From Chromatiaceae bacterium (GTDB lineage: Bacteria; Pseudomonadota; Gammaproteobacteria; Chromatiales; Chromatiaceae), in assembly GCA_024235415.1 (NCBI GenBank), contig JACKML010000005.1, positions 157,263 to 221,262 on the forward strand: a stretch of 64,000 bases of DNA, given 5' to 3'. Shown in pieces: positions 1 through 8,836 of the stretch. How positions within the stretch are numbered: the stretch's first letter is position 1; every line of letters begins with the position of its first letter. The translations under genes and the position numbers were made by a program. Below the pieces are notes generated by a model. That model was not told the DNA's origin. It saw only the letters and a list, made by a program, of their open reading frames with translations, and did not search any database.

Positions 1-2
1 GC

Positions 3-3000
3 AGTGCGGTCCGGGCTACCTCTGTAGAAATGATGGCGGATCGGCTGTTCTCTGATTCCAAGTCAGCGCTACAAGCGCTTCGACGGCTGATATGTATTAG
101 AGCTTTCGCCGAGCTTGCGGGCAACGGACTCGATAACGGTTTAAGTTCATTTAGAACGCATTGGTTTCTGCGTGCCATTGAAGGCTTGTTTGCAGCTCCA
201 CGAACCGCAGATCCCGGTAGCGATGCGAATGGTCGTATCGAGGCGTTCTATGGTGAGCTTTCAGTCGAGCGGGGAAAGAAGCTAGGAGGGAGTCCTGGAG
301 AGCATCGTCGCCCACGGTTCTTCGAACTGCTGTACTGCGAGTGTTGCGGTTATCTGTTTTTTGGGGGAATGCGCAGTCAGGGGGCAACGGGTAGGGTCGA
401 GTTGCTGCCTCATGACCCGGATCCAGAGGCTCTGCCAGAAGAGGCGAAGGGCCGACTATTTGAGGATCTGAGTGCAGAGGACTTCGCAATCTTTCTGCCA
501 GTGGTGGACCGTTTTGCTCCATATGGACAGGAGGAACTGCAACAAAGCGATGGCCCCGGGAATTGGCTGCCAGCAAAGCTAAATCCCTCGACGGGTGTTG
601 TTTCAATCGGCCGGGCTGAACTACAGGAGCCGGGCGGCATTCGTGGCTTCTTGTATGATGGTCTTAGAAGAGACTGCTACCCCAGTAGGCGATTCCAAGG
701 TCCCTCGGATGCAGGATCGGCAGTGCCTTTCCAGTGCCCTTGTTGTGGCGAGTCGTACAAGTTTCGACCAGCTCCAATGCGGCATTCGCCAATTCGAAAT
801 TTTCGGGTCGGCTTCGCCAAAACGACACAGTTGTTGGCAAGTGAGTTGCTGTCCGATCTCAAGCGGGAGGATCCAGAGGCCCGCCTCGTATCTTTTGCAG
901 ACAGTCGACAAGACGCGGCTAGAGCGGCGTTGGACTTAGAAGGACGCCATCATGAAGATGTGAGGAGGGGGCTCCTAATTTCGGAAATTGTCAGTTCCGC
1001 GCAAAGAATGCTTTCCCAGGACGAGGTTCGAACAAGACTAGCGGCGATCAAGCTAGAAATCGGGCAACTTGCCACCACTGATCCGGTTTCCAATGCAGAG
1101 CGAATTGGCGAATTAGGAAGGGAGCAGCGGCAGTTGGAGACCTTCAATGCTGACGATGACTCAGTCAGATTGAGAGACGCCGTGGATCTTGAGGTCAATC
1201 CTTCAGATTCAACCGTCAAACCGATGCTCCAGCGAATGGTGACTCTGGGTATCCATCCGACAGACCCGAGCGGCGTCAAGCCCATTGGCCGTGGGAACGT
1301 AGATTTTGCTTGGCAGCAGTTATTCACGGTCGATGACGGTGAGGTCCGGTGGCAAGAAGTGGATCGGTTTTCACCGGAACTGGCCGATGCTCGCAGTCTA
1401 GTCGTCGAAAGTCTCCGCGAGCTGGTTAACTCGACGGTTTTCAATCGTACTTACTTCTCGATTGAGGGTGCGGGCCTCGGCTATCCTTGTTTCTCGCTCA
1501 ACCCCGGAGAGTCAAGGAATGACGTTGCACCGCTCGATGCTCTGCTCCGGGTGCTGTCCGACCAATATCGGTATACGCCCAGCCAATTCGATCGAAATCG
1601 ACTCGATGAGTGGCAGTCTTGGAGCGACACGCCACCAAATTCCCGGGTGCGCATGTTTGCATTGGCATCATGGGGTGCGCAGCTTGCACCAGAACGTTTT
1701 GGCCAATTTCTTATTCGGCTTCAGGCCGAGGGGCACGGACGCGGCATTATCAGGGCGCACGCGATTCGAGTAAGAGTTCCTGCGGAACAGGAAGGTTTCT
1801 GGCGATGTGAGAACTGCGGCCGGATTCACCTTCATCGGGGCACAGGCACATGCACGCGTTGCTACCGTCCATTGAATGAAGCTCCGTCCGGAATAGTGAG
1901 TGATCTGCGCAAGGACAACTACCTCGGGGTACGGTTCGCGCATGCTAATATGGAATGCCGCCTACGTGCCGAAGAGTTGACCGGGATGACGGCCAATCCC
2001 TCTGCCCGGCTGAGGCGCTTCAAGGGAATCCTAATCAGGGACGACGATGACATCCTTCCTCAAGGGCAAGATATTCAAGTGCCGCGGGTTTTGGAGAAAG
2101 CGGCCAAAACAATTGACGTGCTGTCCGTTACTACAACCATGGAGGTGGGTGTCGACATCGGGAGCCTTCGGGCCGTCTTTCAGGCAAATATGCCGCCCCA
2201 GCGTTTCAACTATCAGCAGCGTGTCGGGCGAGCCGGAAGACGAGGCCAGGCGTTTCCGGCAGTTCTTACCGTATGCCGGAGCCGTAGCCACGATTTGCAC
2301 TATTTCCGTTTCCCGGAACGCATTACGGGCGATCCCCCGCCGCCCCCCTTTCTGTCAAGCGACCTGGCGTTGATTGCGCAAAGACTAGTGCGAAAAGCAT
2401 GGCTCATCGAAGCTTTCAAAGGTTTGCGCCAGACATGGAGCGGTGAATGGCCGGCGGACATGATGCCGCGGCCGGATTCGCATGGTGAGTTCATCCGGGT
2501 CCTTGAGTATCGAAACGATCCGAGTTTCTCTACGCGACTCGCCTCGGCGCTGGACGCAACTATCCGGTTTCGGGACGAATTTTGCGAATGGTGTTGTGCG
2601 GACATCGCGTTGACTTCCAGTGAAGTACTGACAGGTCTGAGTCCCAACGAGGTTATGGCAGACCTTGATGAAGTGACAGATGTGGACGAGTACATGGCCA
2701 AGGGTTTGGCAGAGGCTCTGGCCGAATCTGGTCGCTTTCCGATGTATGGAATGCCTACCCGAGTAAGGGCGTTGTATACGAAACTTCTGGGTGGTCGTCT
2801 GGCTGGTCGAGTCGAGTTGACATCGATTGACCGGGATCTCGAACTGGCGATTCAAGAGTTCGCGCCCGGCCAGGAGCTTGTGCAGGACAAAAGAGTACAC
2901 CGTGCGGTTGGTTATGCTGGATACATACCACCCGCGATGTTTCGGCGCCGCGGTGAGTGGCGGCTAGATTCCCTGGTAGATGGGCTTGGGCCTTCGTCCG

Positions 3001-4295
3001 AGATCAATGAATGCGGGAATTGCGGTTCGGCAAATCAAAGTGGGTTGCTCGCGATGACGTGCTCTATCTGCGGTGCGAGCCTTGATCCAGACTCGACGCG
3101 TATCTGCTACGTGCCGAGAGCGTTCATCACGGATTTCGATCCGAAATATCGGGGCGACGACGAAGTTCGTTCGACGCGCGCGACGAAAACATCGATAGCG
3201 GGTGATCGGTTGCCCACTATGCATGGAGTCTCAGGCACAAACGCATCTGTAGGGCTCAATCGCCAAGCAACTTTGTATCGGCTGAATAGAGGTGAAAGAA
3301 CCGATAACGGTTGGACCGGCTTCAATGCCGAGTTTGGCCATATTAGAGTGCGAACTCATGATGAGCGAGAGCTTGCGACTGTAAGAGATATTTGGGTGGA
3401 TCAAGAAACGATCCGCCGTGGTACGGGCTTTCAGGTAGACGCGACGAGGGGGCCAGTGCGTGGATTTTACCTTTCGGCTCCTCGTGTTACAGATTCTCTT
3501 CTCTTACATCCGACAGAGGTCCCGAGAGGGTTGGAGTTTCAGCGTCAGCAAGATCCGCAACCGCCCGTGCCGCTACCGACCACGATCGGATTTCGAGCGG
3601 GTATTTTGTCCGCAAGCTACATGTTGGTGTATGAGGCGGCCTCAGCTCTCGATGTGGATCCCGATGAGTTCGAGGTATTGGCGCCACGCATGATCCCTGG
3701 TGCGGATGGCTCGCCAAGGCCGGTCCTCCAAATCGCTGATTCGCTGGTCAATGGGTCGGGCCTATGTGATGCATTGGCGGGTACGCAATCCGGCAGGCCA
3801 TTAGTGATCGATATGATTGAGTCGATTCTCGACCGCCCCTATCTGTCCGAAAATCATAGGGAAAGCTGTGATCAAGCTTGTTACGAATGTTTATGTCGAT
3901 TTGGCAATCAGCAGTGGCACGGTTTGTTGGATTGGCGGCTAGGTCTCTCAACTCTGTTGGTTCTTATGAATCCAAGATTTCGGGCGGGTCTGGATGGGAA
4001 TTTCGACTGGCCCGGGCTTACAGATTGGCCAGAGATGGCGGGTAGGTATGCTGACGATGTCGCAGAGGTTTTCGGTGGGAATAGGATTCAAGTCGCCGGG
4101 TTAGAACTTGCGGAGCTGAGGCCACGCCACTGGCTGGCTGTCACCCATCCTTTCTGGGACTGGTCTTACCTCTTGGAAGAGCGGCGGGATCTCGAACAGT
4201 TTATTGCCGCTGGCAACAGAGTATTGCCAGCCACGACATTCGATTTATCCAGACGAATGGCATCCACCGTCGAGCGCATTAAGGCGTTAAACTGA
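3..4295 (+). CDS. DruE-like superfamily 2 helicase / DUF1998 protein (5' end outside window)
   Basis: The frame is open from the first complete codon, so about 1,430 C-terminal residues are visible and the nucleotide-binding helicase lobe must lie upstream. An RVGRAGRRG helicase motif VI is encoded near 2,215-2,250. Cysteine knuckles of the CxxC type occur near 340 (CECCG), 737 (CPCCG), 1,807-1,862 and 3,010-3,075. The C-terminal DUF1998/MrfA-like signature CDQACYECLC is near 3,868-3,900. A TGF(A)K-type segment before an FADSRQDAA helicase motif near 890 matches the large helicases of Druantia (DruE) and of DISARM-like systems. The protein should translocate on DNA using ATP. It is followed 54 bp later by a cytosine methyltransferase, the partner expected in Druantia type II. 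The assignment to Druantia rather than another DUF1998 helicase system is inference, because druF and druG would lie outside the window. Confidence 0.8.
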   Translation, partial: SAVRATSVEMMADRLFSDSKSALQALRRLICIRAFAELAGNGLDNGLSSFRTHWFLRAIEGLFAAPRTADPGSDANGRIEAFYGELSVERGKKLGGSPGEHRRPRFFELLYCECCGYLFFGGMRSQGATGRVELLPHDPDPEALPEEAKGRLFEDLSAEDFAIFLPVVDRFAPYGQEELQQSDGPGNWLPAKLNPSTGVVSIGRAELQEPGGIRGFLYDGLRRDCYPSRRFQGPSDAGSAVPFQCPCCGESYKFRPAPMRHSPIRNFRVGFAKTTQLLASELLSDLKREDPEARLVSFADSRQDAARAALDLEGRHHEDVRRGLLISEIVSSAQRMLSQDEVRTRLAAIKLEIGQLATTDPVSNAERIGELGREQRQLETFNADDDSVRLRDAVDLEVNPSDSTVKPMLQRMVTLGIHPTDPSGVKPIGRGNVDFAWQQLFTVDDGEVRWQEVDRFSPELADARSLVVESLRELVNSTVFNRTYFSIEGAGLGYPCFSLNPGESRNDVAPLDALLRVLSDQYRYTPSQFDRNRLDEWQSWSDTPPNSRVRMFALASWGAQLAPERFGQFLIRLQAEGHGRGIIRAHAIRVRVPAEQEGFWRCENCGRIHLHRGTGTCTRCYRPLNEAPSGIVSDLRKDNYLGVRFAHANMECRLRAEELTGMTANPSARLRRFKGILIRDDDDILPQGQDIQVPRVLEKAAKTIDVLSVTTTMEVGVDIGSLRAVFQANMPPQRFNYQQRVGRAGRRGQAFPAVLTVCRSRSHDLHYFRFPERITGDPPPPPFLSSDLALIAQRLVRKAWLIEAFKGLRQTWSGEWPADMMPRPDSHGEFIRVLEYRNDPSFSTRLASALDATIRFRDEFCEWCCADIALTSSEVLTGLSPNEVMADLDEVTDVDEYMAKGLAEALAESGRFPMYGMPTRVRALYTKLLGGRLAGRVELTSIDRDLELAIQEFAPGQELVQDKRVHRAVGYAGYIPPAMFRRRGEWRLDSLVDGLGPSSEINECGNCGSANQSGLLAMTCSICGASLDPDSTRICYVPRAFITDFDPKYRGDDEVRSTRATKTSIAGDRLPTMHGVSGTNASVGLNRQATLYRLNRGERTDNGWTGFNAEFGHIRVRTHDERELATVRDIWVDQETIRRGTGFQVDATRGPVRGFYLSAPRVTDSLLLHPTEVPRGLEFQRQQDPQPPVPLPTTIGFRAGILSASYMLVYEAASALDVDPDEFEVLAPRMIPGADGSPRPVLQIADSLVNGSGLCDALAGTQSGRPLVIDMIESILDRPYLSENHRESCDQACYECLCRFGNQQWHGLLDWRLGLSTLLVLMNPRFRAGLDGNFDWPGLTDWPEMAGRYADDVAEVFGGNRIQVAGLELAELRPRHWLAVTHPFWDWSYLLEERRDLEQFIAAGNRVLPATTFDLSRRMASTVERIKALN

Positions 4296-4349
4296 ACGAA
4301 CTGGGATGCTACAAGAAGAACAATACAATCAAATGAACGTGGCCAGTGG

Positions 4350-5408
4350 ATGAAGGACGAAATGACTGGTGTGACGAGTATCGATCTATTCTGCGGGGCC
4401 GGAGGGCTTTCTCATGGTTTCACCAAAGAAGGGCTGTGTGTTGTAGCGGGTATTGACGTAGATCCAGCATGCAAGTATCCCTATGAGAGTAACAATGACG
4501 CGAAGTTCATCGAACGTGATGTGGCAGGCATCTCGGGCGACGAGCTGAGTGTGCTATTCCCGACCGGTGCAGTTAAGGTGCTCGCAGGGTGTGCTCCGTG
4601 CCAGCCCTTCTCGACATACAGTCAGAGATATGACTCCAGCAGAGATGGTAAGTGGAGCCTCCTCAACGAGTTTGGTCGAATTGCTGAAGAGCTTCTTCCT
4701 GATGCGCTCACGATGGAGAATGTGCCAGCGCTGTCCAAACACGGCGTGTTTCAAGGGTTCGTCAGACGACTTCGAAAGGTCGGCTACAAGGTCTGGGCGG
4801 ATGTAGTCGAGTGCGCTGACTTCGGAGTACCGCAAACGCGCCGAAGGCTGGTATTGCTTGCATCGCGGCATGGAGAGATCGCAATGATCGCTCCAACGCA
4901 CAAGCAGCACCGCACTGTCCGTGATGCGATCGGGAGGCTGAGACCGATTGCTGCTGGCGAACAGGCTCCGCGGGATCCTCTGCATACGGCATCGAGGCTT
5001 TCTTCGCTCAACATGGCTCGAATCAGGGCATCCATACCGGGCGGCAGCTGGAGGGACTGGCCAAAAAGCCTAGTGGCGGATTGCCATAAGGCACCTAGCG
5101 GTCGGACGTATCCCAGTGTCTATGGCCGCATGGAATGGAACAAACCAGCGCCTACGATGACCACGCAGTGCTTCGGTTTCGGGAACGGAAGATTTGGGCA
5201 TCCTGAGCAGAACCGTGCCATCTCTTTGAGAGAGGCAGCGATTCTTCAAAGCTTTCCTCGCAACTATGCATTCGTACCGCCTGGAAAACCTGTTGAGTTC
5301 TCAGTAGTCGGGCGATTGATCGGAAATGCTGTGCCTGTCGATTTGGGACGGGCGATCGCAAGAAGCCTGCTGAATCACTTTGGTGATCATGGGTTGACTG
5401 CTTCATAG
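4350..5408 (+). CDS. DNA (cytosine-5) methyltransferase, DruM-like
   Basis: This 352-residue protein has the ordered C5-methyltransferase motifs: FCGAGG (motif I, residues 14-19, AdoMet binding), the PCQ catalytic loop with Cys84, ENV at 123-125, QTRRR at 162-166, and a C-terminal GNAVPVDLG motif X. It should transfer a methyl group from AdoMet to C5 of cytosine and mark self DNA against the adjacent helicase system. It lies 54 bp after the helicase and 29 bp before vsr. The ATG at 4362 has a better Shine-Dalgarno (AAGGA) than the ATG at 4350, so the real start may be four codons in. Orphan Dcm function is the alternative, but the neighbours favour a defence role. Confidence 0.9.
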   Translation: MKDEMTGVTSIDLFCGAGGLSHGFTKEGLCVVAGIDVDPACKYPYESNNDAKFIERDVAGISGDELSVLFPTGAVKVLAGCAPCQPFSTYSQRYDSSRDGKWSLLNEFGRIAEELLPDALTMENVPALSKHGVFQGFVRRLRKVGYKVWADVVECADFGVPQTRRRLVLLASRHGEIAMIAPTHKQHRTVRDAIGRLRPIAAGEQAPRDPLHTASRLSSLNMARIRASIPGGSWRDWPKSLVADCHKAPSGRTYPSVYGRMEWNKPAPTMTTQCFGFGNGRFGHPEQNRAISLREAAILQSFPRNYAFVPPGKPVEFSVVGRLIGNAVPVDLGRAIARSLLNHFGDHGLTAS

Positions 5409-5437
5409 TATGAATCTTTCACTTACGCGGCCATTAG

Positions 5438-5914
5438 GTGCGAAGGCTCATCTGTACTCCCAAACAAAGGCCGAAGCCGTCATCGGAGAGCGCCAGCAGA
5501 AGAATGTCTGCGACGGGGCAGCGTGACACCTCCGCAGAGTTATCGATTCGCCGTCGCCTCCATGCTTTGGGTTTGCGATATCGCGTTAATTATCTCGTTT
5601 CTTCGCGTCCACGCAGAACGGCAGACATCGTTTTTACCAATGTGCGGCTTGCGGTCTTCGTTGACGGGTGTTTCTGGCATGGGTGCCCGGAACATGGAAC
5701 GTGGCCGAAAGCCAATGCACAGTTCTGGAAGAGCAAGATTGAAGCCAATCGCGCTCGCGACAGGGATACTGACGCGCTACTCAATGCCAAGGGGTGGGCC
5801 GTCTTGAGAGTCTGGGAACATGAGGATCCTGATGTTGCTGCTGATCGAATCGCCGATGTATACGAGAACCTCAAAAGACCTATCCCTCGGCATTCAGTTA
5901 GGGATGAGACTTGA
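5438..5914 (+). CDS. vsr: very short patch repair (Vsr) endonuclease
   Basis: The 158 residues carry the Vsr core: a SRRMSATGQRDT N-terminal box, a TADIVF segment with the metal-binding Asp63, the FVDGCFWHGCPEHG signature with catalytic His81, and the RVWEHE segment. Vsr enzymes nick 5' of the T in T:G mismatches that arise by deamination of 5-methylcytosine. Lying directly behind a C5-methyltransferase, this gene probably counters mutation at the methylated site. The GTG at 5438 gives the full-length protein but has a weak ribosome-binding site. The ATG at 5504 lies inside the conserved box and would remove part of it. Confidence 0.88.
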   Translation: MRRLICTPKQRPKPSSESASRRMSATGQRDTSAELSIRRRLHALGLRYRVNYLVSSRPRRTADIVFTNVRLAVFVDGCFWHGCPEHGTWPKANAQFWKSKIEANRARDRDTDALLNAKGWAVLRVWEHEDPDVAADRIADVYENLKRPIPRHSVRDET

Positions 5915-6358
5915 AACTGCAGTAACAGGCGTGTTGCGTTGTGGCTCCATGCCTTTTGTCGCGCGGTACGCGAAGCGCGGCAGCCCTTTCTGGATTGGCT
6001 CATTCCCCTTGATGTGCCCGTACCCTTCCCAGTCTTTTTGTCCTTGACCCTGACGGGCTTTATTGTCAGCTGTCAGAATGAGTAGAACCCATTCCGAACT
6101 GTCTCAATAAATGGTTGTCCGACTTGGCCGACGTATTCCTTGACGTTACATGGGAGTGGACTTCCGCACGTCGCAAGCCCGTGGCTATGCTGAAGACTAG
6201 TACTTGGTCGATAATGATGGAGGCTCTTGGTTTCGTCTCGGGCCGCGTTCCGCGGCTCCAGGCTTCCTAACATCACAAAACGTGTGAGTTCGACACAAGC
6301 GGAAATTGTTGCGCGGCCAAGTACTGGCGTACATAGGAAATACTGAAAGGATTCTGAA
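5915..6358. other. intergenic region without a supported gene
   Basis: These 444 bp separate the defence module from the conjugation module. I see no reading frame with protein-like composition, no tRNA and no clear inverted repeats. The base composition is lower in GC than the flanks, consistent with a junction between separately acquired modules. Confidence 0.4.
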
Positions 6359-6796
6359 ATGGACCAGCTCGAAATCGGTTTCTACTCGGCTGTTGCTGTG
6401 TATGGCGTGATCGCCATCTGGACAGTGCTGGTTCGCCTGCGCTGGCTGCCCGCAGCGCTTGTGCGTTTCGTGTGGCGCTTATTAAACTGTCTCGGACGCA
6501 TCCATGTTCTGGGGCGCGCCGTAACCGTCTGTCGCAGGTATCCCCTGGGTGCTGGCTTGGTGCTGGCCGTTGTGGCTGGATTCGCGGTGCCGTATCTGGT
6601 GCTTTCTGTCCTTTGGGGCGTTTATTTGCTGTCGTTTGCTGCTGTAATTTTCCTCGGCTGGGTCGCCTTGGGCAGATCTCAGGACGATGATGCCTCAGAC
6701 GAACTCGACCCCTATGGGATGTATCAGGAAAAGCATGGCCATGGATTAGTGCACGGATCATCTCCTTACGCCGATGGCGACCGTCCCGTCGGCTGA
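6359..6796 (+). CDS. small integral membrane protein, function unknown
   Basis: I do not recognise this 145-residue protein. It shows three hydrophobic stretches, at about residues 7-27, 60-80 and 81-100, a positively charged loop between the first two, and an acidic, histidine-containing C-terminal tail (about 105-145). An AAAGGA ribosome-binding site lies 9 bp before the ATG. It is convergent with traG, 51 bp away, and is the only plus-strand gene at this edge of the conjugation module. It could be an accessory gene of the element or part of the defence island. Confidence 0.55.
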   Translation: MDQLEIGFYSAVAVYGVIAIWTVLVRLRWLPAALVRFVWRLLNCLGRIHVLGRAVTVCRRYPLGAGLVLAVVAGFAVPYLVLSVLWGVYLLSFAAVIFLGWVALGRSQDDDASDELDPYGMYQEKHGHGLVHGSSPYADGDRPVG

Positions 6797-6847
6797 TAAC
6801 CGCTGATTTCATTGTTTGAGGGCTTCATCCAAGCGGTGGATTGCCTG

Positions 6848-8461
6848 CTATTTGCGAGTCCTCGCAGCGGTACGGGTCGCAATTCTTGCACCAGCTTCCC
6901 CTGATTGACGCGAACTTTTCCACCCGGCCTCCAGGCTCCCTTCAATCGATCGGCCGATGTGAATGCCGGCCCACGCCATCATCATCGTCCAAAGCACCGG
7001 CATCCCGATCATGAACATCGCCAGCATGGTGTCGAGCATCAGCGCCTTGCTGGTCGCGCCGGCGAATCCGCCAGGCGCTGCGGCCCAGTTCATCAGGCCG
7101 TCCAGGCTGCCGGGATGCATGGCGACGGTCAGGTTCTCGTCGACCCACTGGGCGAACTTCCACAGCACGGTCCAGAAGTTGATGGTGAAGATGCCGATGG
7201 CGCCGACGGCGAGCATCGAAAGCGAATAACCCGAGATCACGACGATGATCGGGAGCAGGGCATAGACCGCCATCAGCGTGACGGCCTGTATCGTCGGCAG
7301 CATCGGCTTGATCGCAGTGAGCATGGTGCCCAGGCTGAAGTGGGTTGCGCCGGCGCCGGCGGCACCGGCCACATCCTGTGCGGCGCCGTACAGGTTGCCC
7401 AGCACGCCTTCACGCCCGCTGTACGCGCCCAAGGTGTCAGGCTGGAAGGTTGTCATGGCCTCGACGCGCGAATTGTTCAGTGATTTGCGCACGGCCGTAT
7501 CGGTGAGTTTCTCCGCCGCGATGGCCGCGGTTCTTCCCCAGGATCCGAGGAAGGTCGAGAACCGCGTGGCGGCGCTTGCGAGCGTGTTGGTGAAGTCGCT
7601 CGCCGCGGGCAGGGCCATGATCTTGTCGCGGATCCCGGTCGTCGTGCTGTCGCCCAGCCACCACTCAGCGCAGGTGGGCTGGCCCCAGCCGCCGGTTGCG
7701 GCGGTGCCGTAGTCCAGGTCCCTTGATGCATCGTACGGCCAGCCGGTGACCCGGGACGCAGACCGCATGTTGGGGTAGTAGAGCGAGCGATATACATGCG
7801 ATCCCATCCAGTCGGGATCGTCGGCGCCGTATTCGTTGAGCAGGGCGGTGATCGCGGCACTGGTCGGTTTGTCGCGAAGGTACTTCGAGCGCGCCGGGAC
7901 GAAGCAGTCGTTGTAGAACTGGCTGGCCTCTGCACGCACGACTGGATCGCTGACGGTGGCCAGTTGTGCCTGTTGCTGGACCTCGCGGATGCCGATCGAG
8001 TCGGGCATGCCGGTAACGATGGCGTGATTGATCCCCTTAGTCAGGCTCAGAACCGCGTACCACCAGACCGGGATGTTTACGCTGGCCGGGGCGCCCGAGA
8101 AGGCGCCTGCCGAACCGAAGCTGGAATCCGGCAGCGCCGGTGTGGCGGTCGCGGGTGCCGGGTCGTTCAGCGTGGCCGAGGGCGTGTAGCTGATCGCGTT
8201 AGCACTCAGGCCGACGGCCGGCGGGCCGGCGATCAGGGCCACGAACACGGCGACGTAGAACTCGATCTCGATGCTGCGCAACGCGATATCGTGGACATTG
8301 CCATAGCTGCCGCCGCGGGCCGCGTCCTTCCAGCAGGTCAGCAGGATCATCACGAACGGGATGTACACGATCCCTGTGTCGGTCAGCGCGTCCCAGATGA
8401 TGCCGTACCACTGCCAGCCGAACAGCGTGGTGAAGAGCTCGAGGTAGGAATCGACCGCCAT
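6848..8461 (-). CDS. traG: TraG-like N-terminal domain conjugation membrane protein
   Basis: This 537-residue protein matches the TraG N-terminal family that closes the PFGI-1-type secretion operon. It has hydrophobic segments near residues 12-45 and 68-92, a long periplasmic Ala/Thr/Ser-rich part, and a cluster of four membrane spans from about 370 to 515. In F-type systems TraG stabilises mating pairs and contributes to pilus assembly. It is the last gene of the operon, 12 bp after its upstream neighbour. At 537 residues it resembles the short GI-type TraG, lacking the C-terminal entry-exclusion domain of F TraG. Confidence 0.85.
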   Translation of the reverse strand: MAVDSYLELFTTLFGWQWYGIIWDALTDTGIVYIPFVMILLTCWKDAARGGSYGNVHDIALRSIEIEFYVAVFVALIAGPPAVGLSANAISYTPSATLNDPAPATATPALPDSSFGSAGAFSGAPASVNIPVWWYAVLSLTKGINHAIVTGMPDSIGIREVQQQAQLATVSDPVVRAEASQFYNDCFVPARSKYLRDKPTSAAITALLNEYGADDPDWMGSHVYRSLYYPNMRSASRVTGWPYDASRDLDYGTAATGGWGQPTCAEWWLGDSTTTGIRDKIMALPAASDFTNTLASAATRFSTFLGSWGRTAAIAAEKLTDTAVRKSLNNSRVEAMTTFQPDTLGAYSGREGVLGNLYGAAQDVAGAAGAGATHFSLGTMLTAIKPMLPTIQAVTLMAVYALLPIIVVISGYSLSMLAVGAIGIFTINFWTVLWKFAQWVDENLTVAMHPGSLDGLMNWAAAPGGFAGATSKALMLDTMLAMFMIGMPVLWTMMMAWAGIHIGRSIEGSLEAGWKSSRQSGEAGARIATRTAARTRK

Positions 8462-8473
8462 GGATGAATGCCT

Positions 8474-8836
8474 TCAGTTCAGCAGGTGGGCCAGCAGGTT
8501 CTGGCCGAACAGGATTTCCAGGACCACGAGTGCGCTAGCAACGCGCCATCGCATGGCGAGCAGGTAGTTGCGGTAGGCGGTACTCAGGCGCTGGCGCTGC
8601 GCGACCCAGTGGATGAAGGGCCTCCATTGCCAGATCAGTGCGATCATGCCGCCCCACTTGACCGCGGTGACGGCGGGTGCGATGCGGTCCCAGCCGTCGC
8701 GCACGGCGGCATAGCCGTAGATCTCGATCAGCACGAGAATGGCTGCGGCGACCAGGCCGAAGAGGACCGCACCCAAGCGCAGCAGCCTCCGGCGCGCGCG
8801 ACGCGCATCGAATGCGCCCTCTGGTCGGGAGCTCAC
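8474..8836 (-). CDS. conserved element membrane protein, function unknown
   Basis: The 120 residues begin with an Arg-rich cytoplasmic stretch (about 10-21), followed by a membrane span at 22-42 and two weaker hydrophobic segments near 58-70 and 98-116. I cannot assign a named family. The start codon overlaps the stop of the upstream TIGR03755 gene in an ATGA junction, which supports the start and shows co-translation with the secretion operon. Its position just before traG is where similar elements carry a small membrane protein. Confidence 0.75.
   Translation of the reverse strand: MSSRPEGAFDARRARRRLLRLGAVLFGLVAAAILVLIEIYGYAAVRDGWDRIAPAVTAVKWGGMIALIWQWRPFIHWVAQRQRLSTAYRNYLLAMRWRVASALVVLEILFGQNLLAHLLN

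Noticed and set aside
30..32. First ATG in the helicase frame as the real start
   Set aside because: The frame is open to the window edge and the helicase family needs several hundred more N-terminal residues.
3..5914. DISARM system
   Set aside because: DISARM has separate DrmA helicase, DrmB (DUF1998) and DrmC (PLD) genes; here DUF1998 is fused to the helicase and no PLD protein is seen.
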